Shown in pieces: positions 42,790-52,378 of a stretch of DNA of 64,000 nucleotides. The notes beneath the pieces are model-generated. The model was given only the letters and a program-made list of their open reading frames with translations. It was not told where the DNA came from and ran no database searches. Position numbers and translations under genes: made by a program. Origin of the DNA: Bartonella sp. WD12.1 (GTDB lineage: Bacteria; Pseudomonadota; Alphaproteobacteria; Rhizobiales; Rhizobiaceae). The first letter of the stretch is position 1, and every line of letters begins with the position of its first letter. The stretch lies in NCBI RefSeq assembly GCF_002022415.1, contig NZ_MUBG01000001.1:992001-1056000 (forward strand). The letters are read 5' to 3'.

Positions 42790-43836
42790 TTATTCGGAAG
42801 ATAATGTTTTATGTTTAAAGCGAATGGAGGAATAAAATGCTACCCCAAGAATACATACACCAATAAGTCCTGTTAATGCTTCAGGCACCGGCATAATAAT
42901 TTGTATATACATAATCACTGCAAGTACCAAGATTGCGTAAAAAGCACCATGTTCCAAATAGCGGTAATGCAACAATGTTCCTGTTTCAACCAACATGATA
43001 GTTATAGCACGTACATAAAATGCACCGATACCAAGACCAATTGCAATAATAAAAAGATTATGTGAAAAAGCAAAAGCACTCATAACACCATCAAAAGAAA
43101 AGCTAGCATCCAGAATTTCTAAATAAAGAAATGAGCCCACTCCTCCCTTAGCGATAGTGACTAAAGTATTTTTTTGGGAATCCAAAAATGAACTAACTGC
43201 TTCAACCACTAAAAATGTTAAAAGCCCATAAAGCATGGCAAGTAAAACAGTCAGCTTATTTTCTGTTGTAATTTGCCCTGAGAAAAATAATATCAGAATC
43301 AAAACAATAGCAATATCAACTCCAACAAATGAACCAACCTTTTGAGCTGGTTTTTCTATAAATTCTAGCCAATGCACTTCCTTGTTAGGATCAAAAAAAT
43401 ATTTTAAACCAACCATCATGAGGAAAGTTCCCCCAAAAGCAGCAATACCCACATGAGCATTTGTCAAAATTTCAGCATACTGATGTGGCTCCCATAGTGC
43501 CAATTTGACTGCTGCAATTGGACTAATCCAAGCTGCAAAAGCAACAATCAGTAATGGAAAAATAACTCTCATACCAAATACTGCTATTAAAATGCCCCAT
43601 GTCAAAAAGCGACGGGACCATAGCTGGTCCATTCTTTTAAGAATACGTGCATTGATAATAGAATTATCAAAAGATAGAGAAATTTCTAAAATTCCCAAAA
43701 CACAGCAAATGAAAAAATATTTTAAAAAACCAATGAGACTACCCGTCTCAAACCAACCAACAAATCCACCCCCCAAAATACCAATAATTGTGAAGAAAAA
43801 AGCCCATCTAAAATAGCCTAATAGGGCCATGATCAC
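42790..43836 (-). CDS. DUF475 integral membrane protein (TerC-like)
   Basis: 348 residues, about 9-10 membrane segments. The DUF475/TerC-type signature is ILEISLSFDNSIINARIL in the second hydrophobic block, echoed by LEILDASFSFDGVMSAF in the second half, which suggests an internal duplication with buried acidic residues. By family analogy it may take part in metal-ion handling or membrane stress; the substrate is unknown. ATG 43836 or 43830. Confidence 0.8.
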   Translation of the reverse strand: MIMALLGYFRWAFFFTIIGILGGGFVGWFETGSLIGFLKYFFICCVLGILEISLSFDNSIINARILKRMDQLWSRRFLTWGILIAVFGMRVIFPLLIVAFAAWISPIAAVKLALWEPHQYAEILTNAHVGIAAFGGTFLMMVGLKYFFDPNKEVHWLEFIEKPAQKVGSFVGVDIAIVLILILFFSGQITTENKLTVLLAMLYGLLTFLVVEAVSSFLDSQKNTLVTIAKGGVGSFLYLEILDASFSFDGVMSAFAFSHNLFIIAIGLGIGAFYVRAITIMLVETGTLLHYRYLEHGAFYAILVLAVIMYIQIIMPVPEALTGLIGVCILGVAFYSSIRFKHKTLSSE

Positions 43837-44098
43837 GCCTCAAAATTCATCTTTTTAATCTATCCTGGTACTCACTCATATTGAAAGATCACAAGATTGA
43901 AAGATTACATCTATCGATAGTACAAATAATATACATCGTAAAATTTATATGGAATCTCTCCAAGAAAAAACAAGAGAAGAATCAAAAAAGCCCACATTTC
44001 TTCCAATAAAAAGGTTATTCCTTATAATAATAAAATACAAAAAATTAAAATTTAATCCAAATATTTATTAAATATTAAAAAAAATAAGAGGAATAAAA

Positions 44099-44138
44099 GT
44101 CAATAAATATTGACATTAGGTAATGAGATATTCATACA
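44099..44138 (+). promoter_or_regulatory. Promoter with overlapping palindromic operator upstream of the XRE regulator
   Basis: A perfect inverted repeat, GTCAATA-AA-TATTGAC (44099-44114), overlaps a consensus -35 TTGACA (44110-44115). A plausible -10 CATACA lies 17 nt on (44133-44138). The gene start is at 44198. A palindrome over the -35 box ahead of an HTH gene suggests autorepression (inference). Confidence 0.5.
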
Positions 44139-44197
44139 TTGTGTGCTTTTACCAACACAAAGCTCATACCATGATGATTTACTGAGGGAGATAATTC

Positions 44198-44734
44198 GTG
44201 GCACGTCCTGAAACTGAAGCAAAAACTGTATTTGGAAAACGTTTACGTCATGTACGCCTCGCTTTAGGCGATCCGTCACGTGAAACATTAGCTAAAAATT
44301 TTAGCATGACAAAAAATTCTATCGCCTTTTATGAGCGTGGAGAAAGAGAGCCTAACCTTAGCGTATTACAAGCATATCGCACGTTGTATGGAGTCAACAT
44401 TAATTGGCTTTTAACTGGACAAGGAAAAATGTTTGACACCGAATGCACTAGAAGTGAATTCGATTGGAATTATTTTATTAAAAAAATTGAAGCAATTGAA
44501 GATATTCTTACCAAAAATGATCATAACGATACACTAAATCAAAAAAAGATTGAAAATTCTTATGAAAAATTACAGCAATATCTTTTGACACAAGGTATAT
44601 CCAATGGCCTTAATCCAAAGGCAATTACTTCTCTGGTCAATATGAAAGCAAATATGGCCAACTCTTATGCTCTTAGTTTGTTTATCGATTTACTTATTCG
44701 AAGCATATCGCACAAAGAAACGACCGCTAGCTAG
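44198..44734 (+). CDS. XRE-family helix-turn-helix transcriptional regulator
   Basis: 178 residues starting at GTG, 7 nt after GAGGGAG. An N-terminal Cro/C1-type HTH covers about residues 10-70: FGKRLRHVRLALG, SRETLAKNFSMTKNSIAFYERGEREPN split across helices 2-3, then INWLLTGQGKMF, a typical end of this domain. The C-terminal half is helical and polar with no recognised sensor domain and could mediate dimerisation. It stands alone with its own promoter and an operator-like palindrome upstream. Target genes unknown. Confidence 0.85.
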   Translation: MARPETEAKTVFGKRLRHVRLALGDPSRETLAKNFSMTKNSIAFYERGEREPNLSVLQAYRTLYGVNINWLLTGQGKMFDTECTRSEFDWNYFIKKIEAIEDILTKNDHNDTLNQKKIENSYEKLQQYLLTQGISNGLNPKAITSLVNMKANMANSYALSLFIDLLIRSISHKETTAS

Positions 44735-45781
44735 TAATATTCATTGCAAATAAAATCAGGCTTAAATTTTATTAACGTGGGCAGTAAGTAGTATTGTACT
44801 TCTACCATATTGATAAAGTTTAAGCTGTTTTATAATTTTTGCTGTAGTAAAATAATCAAACAAGTTTTGTTTGTAGTGATACAATTTTTCTTATTTTCAA
44901 TACCCGTTATTGAAAACAATTAGTTTTAGAGTATGAAATAGCTCCTTGTAAAAAATGGCTGCTTTGGTCCTTCTCAGAAGGAGGAGGATATTAAGTGTTT
45001 TTTGTGGTTGCTAACGCACTTATTCACAGCCTCTACCCACACGCTTTATAAGTAATACACTTTTTGCCAAACTAATTACTAAATCACCATTAAAGTTTAT
45101 CATCATCCTGCAAATAATATCGATTATTCTTAACTAAAAAATAACCTGCTTCATCCCTTGAGAAAGCAACCCTTTTTATTTTCATCTTTATAATAGCAGT
45201 TTCCAACCATATTCAAAAAAGAACGCCGCTCCTAAATATGTTGTTTCATATCCACTAAATGAATACTTATGAATTTTTCAACTTTCATTTCATTGATATC
45301 ATAACTATTCATGTAATTTATTTTATAGCTTCGATAGCAAAATCTTATTCTGATGTTTTATAACACATAAAAATACATATATTAGGGATGATAAAGAAAG
45401 ACTTAGTCTATTGGATATGAGCTACCTGTAAAAGTTAATAGCTTTATTTAAAATATCCTCTTTCCCTCACAAAACTTTTGAAATTTAATAAAATTCCATA
45501 TTTTTGTGCGAAAATAGCAGAGGAATATATTGGGAACAATATTGTAATCAACCAATAATATATAACAAACACTTTACGTTAAAGCACTGACCAGAAAACT
45601 TGATCAAATAAATCACAAAGCTATAAAAATGTGCCCGATAGGAACCAAAAAAATCAACAAAATAAACAACTACGTAAATCTTCACTCTAAAAAGATATTT
45701 TGACTTACTAGATGACTTCTGATCCCGGAAGACATATTATAATATAATAAAATCAACTGCTTATAGGGATAAAAAAGGGAA
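44735..45781. other. Gene-poor region after the XRE gene
   Basis: About 1 kb. The only notable element is a strong ribosome-site-like GGAGGAGG (44980-44987) followed by an 18-codon ORF (44995-45051). The rest is AT-rich and looks non-coding. Confidence 0.4.
44968..45051 (+). other. Strong Shine-Dalgarno with an 18-codon ORF, possible leader or gene remnant
   Basis: AAGGAGGAGG lies 7 nt before GTG (44995), which opens MFFVVANALIHSLYPHAL and stops at 45051. TCCTTC (44968-44973) can pair with GAAGGA (44977-44982), partly hiding the ribosome site. It could be a leader peptide, a small membrane protein or the decayed start of a gene; nothing downstream continues the frame. Confidence 0.3.
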
Positions 45782-45858
45782 TGGTGGGCCCGGAGGGACT
45801 CGAACCCCCAACCAAGCGGTTATGAGCCGCTGGCTCTAACCAATTGAGCTACAGGCCC
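45782..45858 (-). tRNA. tRNA with CAU anticodon, probably tRNA-Ile2 (lysidine-modified)
   Basis: A 77-nt cloverleaf with encoded CCA (45782-45784). The acceptor stem GGGCCTG pairs with CGGGCCC, the anticodon loop CTCATAA sits on the stem AGCGG/CCGCT, and the T-loop contains TTCGAGT. C4-G69 and C5-G68 in the acceptor stem are known TilS recognition pairs, and the CCGCTTGG region resembles tRNA-Ile2 rather than elongator tRNA-Met. Automated tools may label it tRNA-Met. Confidence 0.9.
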
Positions 45859-46024
45859 TACAGACTATTTTTCTCTAAACTAAAATGCTTTACGATACAA
45901 GAGACTGCTTGAATTATAATTCACTTTTTTAAGTTTCTCTCGTTTTTTATCCTTTAGTATCTTAATTCTTTACAATGATTCCCGAAAATGGAAAAGTGAA
46001 AATCTATAAATGAAAGGAGTGCAA

Positions 46025-46771
46025 ATGAATATGATACAAATAATTTTCCAGCTAAAAAATACTAACTTAATTAAAGTTTCTATGTTAGCAGTATTAACAT
46101 TACTAACTACTTCATCCTCTGTACATGCAGAAGAATGCACAATAAAAAATTCAACTATTGTAGTTACTGCAACAGGTGAAAGCCAAGCAGCACCAGATAT
46201 GGCAATTATCAATCTATCTATTGTTACTTACGACAAAACCGCTCAAAAAGCATTAGCGGACAATAATAAATTTATGAACAATATTGTAGACTCTTTAAAA
46301 AAAAATAACATTCAAGAACACGACTTACAAACATCAAATTTGTCTATTTATCAGTCTAGCTCAGATAAACAGCAAGAACAAAAAAATAGCGAAAACCTCT
46401 ATGAAGTTTCCAATTCTTTAACAGTGCGTATCCGTGATCTTGCTAACGTTGGTAAAATATTTGATCAAGCAATATCTTTGGGCATTAATTCTGTCCATGG
46501 CATTACCTTTACCAATGCTGATACAAAACCTTTTTATAAAGAAGCACGTCAAAAAGCTATTGCTGAAGCTATTGAAAAAGCAGAAACTTTAACACAAGCA
46601 GCTAATTTAAAATTGGGTAAAATCATTGAAATTAATGAAAATAATAATAGCTTTCATCCAACACAGCGCTTAAGCAGAAGTGCACAATTTGCAAGCTATA
46701 CAGATACAAATTTTTCAAGCGGTGAATTGAACTATAATGTCAGTGTTACTGTAACATTTTCTATCGACTAA
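46025..46771 (+). CDS. SIMPL domain (DUF541) secreted or periplasmic protein
   Basis: ATG 46025 follows AAAGGAG with good spacing; an ATG 15 nt upstream is less likely. The 248 residues have a signal peptide with cleavage predicted after SSVHA, then a SIMPL domain: TIVVTATGESQAAPDMAIINLSI split over strands, NNIQEHDLQTSNLSI, ARQKAIAEAIEKAETL and a final NYNVSVTVTFSID. Members are periplasmic or outer membrane; the precise function is unclear. Confidence 0.85.
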   Translation: MNMIQIIFQLKNTNLIKVSMLAVLTLLTTSSSVHAEECTIKNSTIVVTATGESQAAPDMAIINLSIVTYDKTAQKALADNNKFMNNIVDSLKKNNIQEHDLQTSNLSIYQSSSDKQQEQKNSENLYEVSNSLTVRIRDLANVGKIFDQAISLGINSVHGITFTNADTKPFYKEARQKAIAEAIEKAETLTQAANLKLGKIIEINENNNSFHPTQRLSRSAQFASYTDTNFSSGELNYNVSVTVTFSID

Positions 46772-46810
46772 GTAAGGTGTCGTCGTTAATTCGTATATAA
46801 AACAGTACAT

Positions 46811-46851
46811 AAAAAATTGCATCACCGGCCCTCATATAAAATGCCGGTGAT
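46811..46851 (-). terminator. Terminator overlapping the ycgN stop codon
   Basis: 9-bp perfect stem, ATCACCGGC with GCCGGTGAT (46821-46829 and 46843-46851). On the minus strand GCAATTTTTTA follows. The hairpin includes the last codons of the gene. Confidence 0.75.
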
Positions 46852-47283
46852 ATATTGAAGATAGGCCTCGTCAGATGATAATTCATTTTCGTGAACTTCA
46901 ATCTTCCCGTGTGCAGAGAATTGCGCTTGATGTATTGTTTGGCGATTTCCTGATATAAGCGGATGCCACCAATGAAGGTCTTTTCCTTCATTAATTAACC
47001 GATAAGCACAATTTTTTGGCAGCCAATGAACTTTTTTCACCGTTGCAATATCTAATAATATACAATCCGGAACTATTGATTTACGATGAGCATAATCTTG
47101 ACACTGACAAGTTTCCATATCTAAAAGACGGCAAGCAACGCTAGTTGTATAAATATAGCCAGTGCTTTCATCTTCTACTTTATGCAAACAACAAAAGCCA
47201 CAACCATCACAGAGACTCTCCCACTCAACAATGGACATCTCTTCTAATTTTTTAACTTTCCAAAAGGGAGTCTCTTTACTCAT
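46822..47283 (-). CDS. YcgN/UPF0260 cysteine-cluster protein
   Basis: 153 residues. Conserved CxxCGxCC cluster (LCDGCGFCCLHKVEDE), then RLLDMETCQCQDY and PDCILL, then WLPKNCAYRL and WWHPLISG. The cysteine pattern suggests Fe-S or zinc binding; biochemical function is not established. Its stop codon lies in its own terminator hairpin. Confidence 0.88.
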   Translation of the reverse strand: MSKETPFWKVKKLEEMSIVEWESLCDGCGFCCLHKVEDESTGYIYTTSVACRLLDMETCQCQDYAHRKSIVPDCILLDIATVKKVHWLPKNCAYRLINEGKDLHWWHPLISGNRQTIHQAQFSAHGKIEVHENELSSDEAYLQYITGILYEGR

Positions 47284-47964
47284 AAATCGACTATACTCTT
47301 TTTAAAAATAAGAAAATTTACGCAAAATAAGTACAATGTTGTCCCTGTAACACTATACACCTCTAAGCTAGCTTAATACCATCCATATTCATTCTACCCC
47401 AAATCTTCCTAAAGATTAATTCAACAAACATAAAAGACATCTCTAGAAAAAATCTCATACAAAAAACACCTTATGAAGACATTTTATCACAAATGAACTT
47501 AAATTCAGAAACAACACTTAATTGTAATATCCTACAAACTACAATTACTGACAAAAATTAAATGAAATTGCTTCTACAAACTATACACTTGTATAAGCCA
47601 TTTTATAAAAAAGAGATTCTTTGTGTTTACCTATGATTTGACACACTTCAACGTGAAGCATATTCAATATCATCCCCTCCTGGAATTAACTTCACCTACA
47701 TGTACAAATACAAATAATAGTTTTTATGACGTCATTTATTTCTTCGCAGATCATCTCTATGATTTTACACTGCTTTTTTTCCACAGAGCACAGTAAATAA
47801 ATATTTAAGTCATTATATTGCTTGAACGAAGATAAAAGAAGAGTGTATTTTTTTCAATTATTTAGCATACTTCTTTTATTTTTTTAAAAAAATTTTTCAA
47901 AAAATGACACAGTAAACTTTTCATTACAATAAACGGTACATTTTTGAAATATACTGTAAAATTA
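47284..47964. other. Intergenic region between ycgN and rpoD
   Basis: 681 nt, AT-rich, with no ORF, RNA or clear hairpin terminator seen, although it contains both the upstream region of ycgN and the 3' flank of rpoD. Confidence 0.4.
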
Positions 47965-49968
47965 TTAAGAATCAAGAAAACTGCGTAATTTCCGTGAACG
48001 GCTAGGATGCTTTAATTTCCGAAGCGCTTTTGCTTCAATTTGACGAATACGCTCACGTGTAACTGAAAACTGCTGACCAACTTCTTCCAGCGTGTGATCA
48101 GTGTTCATTCCAATACCAAAACGCATCCGTAAAACACGTTCTTCACGTGGCGTTAGTGAGGCAAGTACGCGAGTTGTTGTATCTCGTAAATTAGCTTGAA
48201 TAGCTGCATCAATCGGCAACAACGCGTTTCTATCCTCAATGAAATCACCTAAATGGGAATCATCCTCATCACCAACTGGTGTTTCAAGTGAAATAGGCTC
48301 CTTTGCAATTTTAAGCACTTTTCTCACTTTTTCTAATGGCATAGAAAGTTTGCTAGATAATTCTTCCGGCGTAGGTTCACGCCCAATTTCATGCAAAATC
48401 TGACGTGATGTACGAACAATCTTATTAATAGTTTCAATCATATGAACAGGAATACGAATAGTGCGCGCTTGATCAGCAATCGAACGCGTAATTGCCTGAC
48501 GAATCCACCACGTTGCATAAGTTGAAAATTTGTATCCACGCCGGTATTCAAATTTATCGACCGCTTTCATCAAGCCGATATTGCCTTCTTGGATGAGATC
48601 AAGAAACTGTAAACCACGATTAGTGTATCTTTTTGCAATTGAAATCACAAGGCGTAAATTGGCTTCTACCATTTCCTTTTTAGCGATTGTCGCTTCACGC
48701 TCACCTTTTTGTACCTGCGTAACAATCCGACGAAACTCCCCAATTGAGATAGCAGTTTCTTGCGCAAGACTTTGTATTTCACTGCGCAAACTCTGTATTA
48801 CTTTAGCTTCACGAGTTGAAAATTCTTTCCAGCCAGATCCTGGCAAAGTTGCAATATAATTAATCCAATCTGCATCTAATTCACGACCTTGATATTCTTT
48901 TAAAAAATCTTCGTGCCCAACTCCATAGTTGTTAGCAAGCCGCTTCAATTTACCTTCACTATGAACCAACCGTTTATTGATATCATAAAGCTGTTCAACC
49001 AACGCCTCAATACGATTTTGGTTTAAAGAAAGAGACTTTACTGCTTGAATTAAATCAGCTTTCAATTGAGTGCATTTCTTTTTTTGAGAAGATGAAAGAG
49101 CATCCTCTTTACAATCTGCCAAACTGCTTTCAACGTGTTGATCTTGCAGCTTTCTCAGTTTTACATACGTCTCAGCAATAAAATCTAAAGTTTCCATAAC
49201 CTGAGGACACAGCTCATTTTCCATCGCTGCAAGCGATAAGTTAACTTCATCCTCATCATCATCTTCAACACCAATGTCTTCTGCAAGATCGTCTACATCA
49301 TGCATACTAGAACACGGCATTTCCTCTTTTATTCTTTCCACTTCACTGCGTTCAATAGCAGGAGCTTGCTTGGCTTCTGGACCAGCATAAGTCATTTCAA
49401 GATCAATAATTTCACGAAGAAGGATACGCTTCTCATTTAATTCTTCACGCCATATAATTAAGGCTTGAAATGTTAAAGGGCTTTCACATAGCCCCGCAAT
49501 CATCGTTTCACGCCCTGCTTCAATACGCTTGGCAATGGCAATTTCACCCTCACGTGAAAGTAATTCAACTGCTCCCATTTCACGCAAATACATACGCACC
49601 GGATCATCAGTCCGATCTGTCGTATCACATTTCGATATTGTTGCAATTGATCGGCTGGTGGCTTCCACTAAATCACCACCTTCTATCGTAATTTCTTCCT
49701 CATAAGGTTCAGAATCGACTTCATCCTCGTCGTCTACAACATTAATCCCCATTTCAGACAGCATGGCCAATGTATCTTCAATTTGCTCAGATGTAACTGA
49801 TTCAGAAGGAAGAACTGCATTCAATTCATCCATTGTCACATAACCATTTTTCTTGGCGAGTTTAATCATCTTTTTGATAGCATCATCGGAAAAATCAAGA
49901 AGAGGACTGTCCAAACTTACTTGGCCCGTTTCTGCCACGCTATCTTTTTGTTTAGCCTTTGTTGCCAT
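47965..49968 (-). CDS. rpoD: Primary sigma factor RpoD (sigma-70)
   Basis: Housekeeping sigma subunit of RNA polymerase. The 667 residues include region 1.1 with an acidic stretch ([13 protein letters not shown]), region 1.2 ([11 protein letters not shown]), the non-conserved insert, regions 2.1-2.4 ([44 protein letters not shown]), region 3 and region 4.2 with the -35-binding HTH ([23 protein letters not shown]). It lies downstream of dnaG on the same strand with a 339-nt gap, a common arrangement. Confidence 0.97.
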   Translation of the reverse strand: MATKAKQKDSVAETGQVSLDSPLLDFSDDAIKKMIKLAKKNGYVTMDELNAVLPSESVTSEQIEDTLAMLSEMGINVVDDEDEVDSEPYEEEITIEGGDLVEATSRSIATISKCDTTDRTDDPVRMYLREMGAVELLSREGEIAIAKRIEAGRETMIAGLCESPLTFQALIIWREELNEKRILLREIIDLEMTYAGPEAKQAPAIERSEVERIKEEMPCSSMHDVDDLAEDIGVEDDDEDEVNLSLAAMENELCPQVMETLDFIAETYVKLRKLQDQHVESSLADCKEDALSSSQKKKCTQLKADLIQAVKSLSLNQNRIEALVEQLYDINKRLVHSEGKLKRLANNYGVGHEDFLKEYQGRELDADWINYIATLPGSGWKEFSTREAKVIQSLRSEIQSLAQETAISIGEFRRIVTQVQKGEREATIAKKEMVEANLRLVISIAKRYTNRGLQFLDLIQEGNIGLMKAVDKFEYRRGYKFSTYATWWIRQAITRSIADQARTIRIPVHMIETINKIVRTSRQILHEIGREPTPEELSSKLSMPLEKVRKVLKIAKEPISLETPVGDEDDSHLGDFIEDRNALLPIDAAIQANLRDTTTRVLASLTPREERVLRMRFGIGMNTDHTLEEVGQQFSVTRERIRQIEAKALRKLKHPSRSRKLRSFLDS

Positions 49969-50307
49969 ACCATTAACTCCACTTGATCACTACTAGATTT
50001 TATGTGACCAGCTTTTTGCGTTTTCATTTAGCGCGTCAACAATTTCTCATATGCATTTTATCCTCGGATAAAATCCTCATTTTTAAAGACACACTTTATA
50101 TACGCTTTTACCCACATAAAAACGCGGGAAAACTACAGAAGTTTCCCCGACACTTTCAGCCCTTTTGAGATAATCTCTACACTCCATAGTAAGAATCAAT
50201 TTCCACTTTTTTAAAGTTCACTCGTCATTCTTCACAAAAATGCCGTCTCTTACAATAGATTTTTTTCACATTAGACTTTGGTGACTGATTCGCTTAAAAA
50301 AAGCGAA
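49969..50307. other. dnaG-rpoD intergenic region
   Basis: 339 nt without an ORF of note. A hairpin at the dnaG end is described separately. The rest probably carries an rpoD promoter or 5' leader, but no clear consensus can be assigned. Confidence 0.4.
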
Positions 50308-50310
50308 TCA
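50286..50310 (-). other. Stem-loop spanning the dnaG stop codon
   Basis: Perfect 10-bp stem, TGATTCGCTT with AAGCGAATCA, and a 5-nt loop. The TGA of dnaG is in the 5' arm of the transcript. No T run follows on the minus strand, so it is an RNA processing or stability element rather than a canonical terminator. Confidence 0.55.
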
Positions 50311-52245
50311 TTTTATCTTATTTGGCTCACTCTCATCTGTTTCTTCATCAAACCAACACCCAAACCCTTCAATCAAAGCTTCCGTTGCTCGCATTTGCTC
50401 CAATTCAGTTTTCGTTTCACGCAGTAGATCAAAAACCTCATTATTAGGATTTTCCATGAGTTGTTCCTCAATATCCTGTAATCTCTTATGTAGGTGGTGT
50501 TCTCGAAGATGCAAGTAGATAGCTTGTTTTAATACAGCACGAGCATCTTCTATGGGAGCTTTAGTAAAAGTAGTACGCATACCAACGCTTTGCACAAGAT
50601 TTTTCATACGTTCTAAAATAGCCTTTTGCCCTTTTTCTTCTAAAAGTGTAATCATTACTGCTTTATCATGAATCTGCTGACTTCCAAGAAGCTCTAACAT
50701 TGATTGATGAAAATTTGTTAATTCAGTATTTTTTAATTCTAACTTAGAGAGAACTTCAAAATTCTCATACCAAAGATCAGGATAATGAGCTAAAATTAGT
50801 AAAATAACTGCCTCACGCAAAGGAATAGAATGCGGCATATTGCGCACCATATTAGAATTTTCCAAAGTAGAAAAAGACTGTCCTTTAAACATTTCGTTTT
50901 TTTGGTTTTTACCATATCCTGCTGCACTCTTTTTTTGTAAAAAAGGAGGACGAAAAAAATCAAAAAGTCGTTTCTTTATATCTTGAAAATAATAACGTCG
51001 TACATCTTCATCTTTGATCGTAAAGACCTCTTGTTTAAGTCTTCGTTCCAGTGCTGCTCGCGCTTCTGGTGTTTCAAAACGTTGCCCATAAGTAGCGCGC
51101 CACCATAAAAGTTCAATCAGTGGAATTGATTTTTGCAAAAAAGAATTAAAAAGAGGAGCACCACCAGCACGAACAATTTCATCTGGATCTTCACCTTGTG
51201 GCAATAAAATAAAATGTACAGATACCCCCACCCTTAAAAGGGGTAACACACGATCAGCTACACGAAAAGCAGCTTTTAAACCAGCATCGTCTCCATCAAA
51301 ACAAAAAACACAATCAGATTCCATCTGCCATAAAAGTGCAATTTGTTCCTCTGTTAATGCTGTACCCAAAGGCGCTACGACTTTCTCAAAACCAGCCTTT
51401 GTCAACGCAATAACATCCATATAGCCTTCAACGACGAGAATAGAATGCGCTTTTTCCTCTTCCATGGAATGTTTGCTTTTGCGAGCAGAAGCTGCATTGT
51501 AAAGCATATTTCCCTTATGAAAAAGTACCGTTTCAGGACTATTGAGATATTTTGCTCGCACACTTTTATCTAACGTACGTCCTCCAAAAGCCACCACACG
51601 CCCACGTAAATCTTCAATAGGAAACATGATACGATTTCTAAATCGGTCGTAAGGAACTGTAACATCCTCACCCGATATAAGAAGACCACAATCTTCCATC
51701 TGTTTTATCGAAATACCACGCATGCTCAACGCTTCTTTTAAAGCTGTACGCCCTGTTGGAGCAAAACCAATCCGAAAACGTTTTATAAGCTCTGGCGTCA
51801 TACCACGTTCATTAAGATAATGACGTGCCTGTTCTCCCCCCTTATCATGTAAGTTATACTGAAAAAAATCTGTAGCCATTCCCATAACATCATAAAGACT
51901 GGCTTTTTGCATTTCACGTTCATAACTTTGTGGATCAACGAGAGGTAGTTTCATACCTGCAAGATCAGCCAAACGCTCTACAGCTTCACAAAACTGCAAA
52001 CCATCAAGTTCACAAAGAAAAGTGAAAATATTACCGCTCACACCACAACCAAAACAATAATAACAGCCTTTACGATCATTACAGTGAAAACTTGGAGTTT
52101 TTTCACCGTGAAATGGACAGCAAAACCAAAAATCTCCTCGTGCGGGCTTGCTTTTTCGAGGGTCAAACGTCACCCTTTGGCTAATAACCATTGAAATCGG
52201 TAATCGGCCGCGGATCTCGTCAAGGAAATCAGGTGGAAAACGCAT
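50308..52245 (-). CDS. dnaG: DNA primase DnaG
   Basis: Makes RNA primers at the replication fork. The 645 residues have the CHC2 zinc finger (CPFHGEKTPSF at about 43-53, then CYYCFGCG; ligands C43, H46, C64, C67), the RNA polymerase basic region, the Toprim motifs VVEGYMDVIAL and FCFDGDDAGLKAA, and a helical C-terminal DnaB-interacting domain. Divergent from the mechanosensitive channel gene. Confidence 0.96.
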   Translation of the reverse strand: MRFPPDFLDEIRGRLPISMVISQRVTFDPRKSKPARGDFWFCCPFHGEKTPSFHCNDRKGCYYCFGCGVSGNIFTFLCELDGLQFCEAVERLADLAGMKLPLVDPQSYEREMQKASLYDVMGMATDFFQYNLHDKGGEQARHYLNERGMTPELIKRFRIGFAPTGRTALKEALSMRGISIKQMEDCGLLISGEDVTVPYDRFRNRIMFPIEDLRGRVVAFGGRTLDKSVRAKYLNSPETVLFHKGNMLYNAASARKSKHSMEEEKAHSILVVEGYMDVIALTKAGFEKVVAPLGTALTEEQIALLWQMESDCVFCFDGDDAGLKAAFRVADRVLPLLRVGVSVHFILLPQGEDPDEIVRAGGAPLFNSFLQKSIPLIELLWWRATYGQRFETPEARAALERRLKQEVFTIKDEDVRRYYFQDIKKRLFDFFRPPFLQKKSAAGYGKNQKNEMFKGQSFSTLENSNMVRNMPHSIPLREAVILLILAHYPDLWYENFEVLSKLELKNTELTNFHQSMLELLGSQQIHDKAVMITLLEEKGQKAILERMKNLVQSVGMRTTFTKAPIEDARAVLKQAIYLHLREHHLHKRLQDIEEQLMENPNNEVFDLLRETKTELEQMRATEALIEGFGCWFDEETDESEPNKIK

Positions 52246-52378
52246 TATTTCTCACAGAGTTTAAAATTCTTTTTTGTATGTTTAACTACTTTGAAGCATA
52301 ATTCCAATACTTCTCTTAAATGGTTGACAAATTCTAAGTGATCAACCCTAAATAATTTGAGAAATTGGAGATAGAAAA

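Noticed and set aside
42768-42793. Inverted repeat AATCTGT/ACAGATT between pncA and the DUF475 gene
   Set aside because: 7-bp AT-rich stem with an 11-nt loop and no T run on either strand; too weak to call a terminator.
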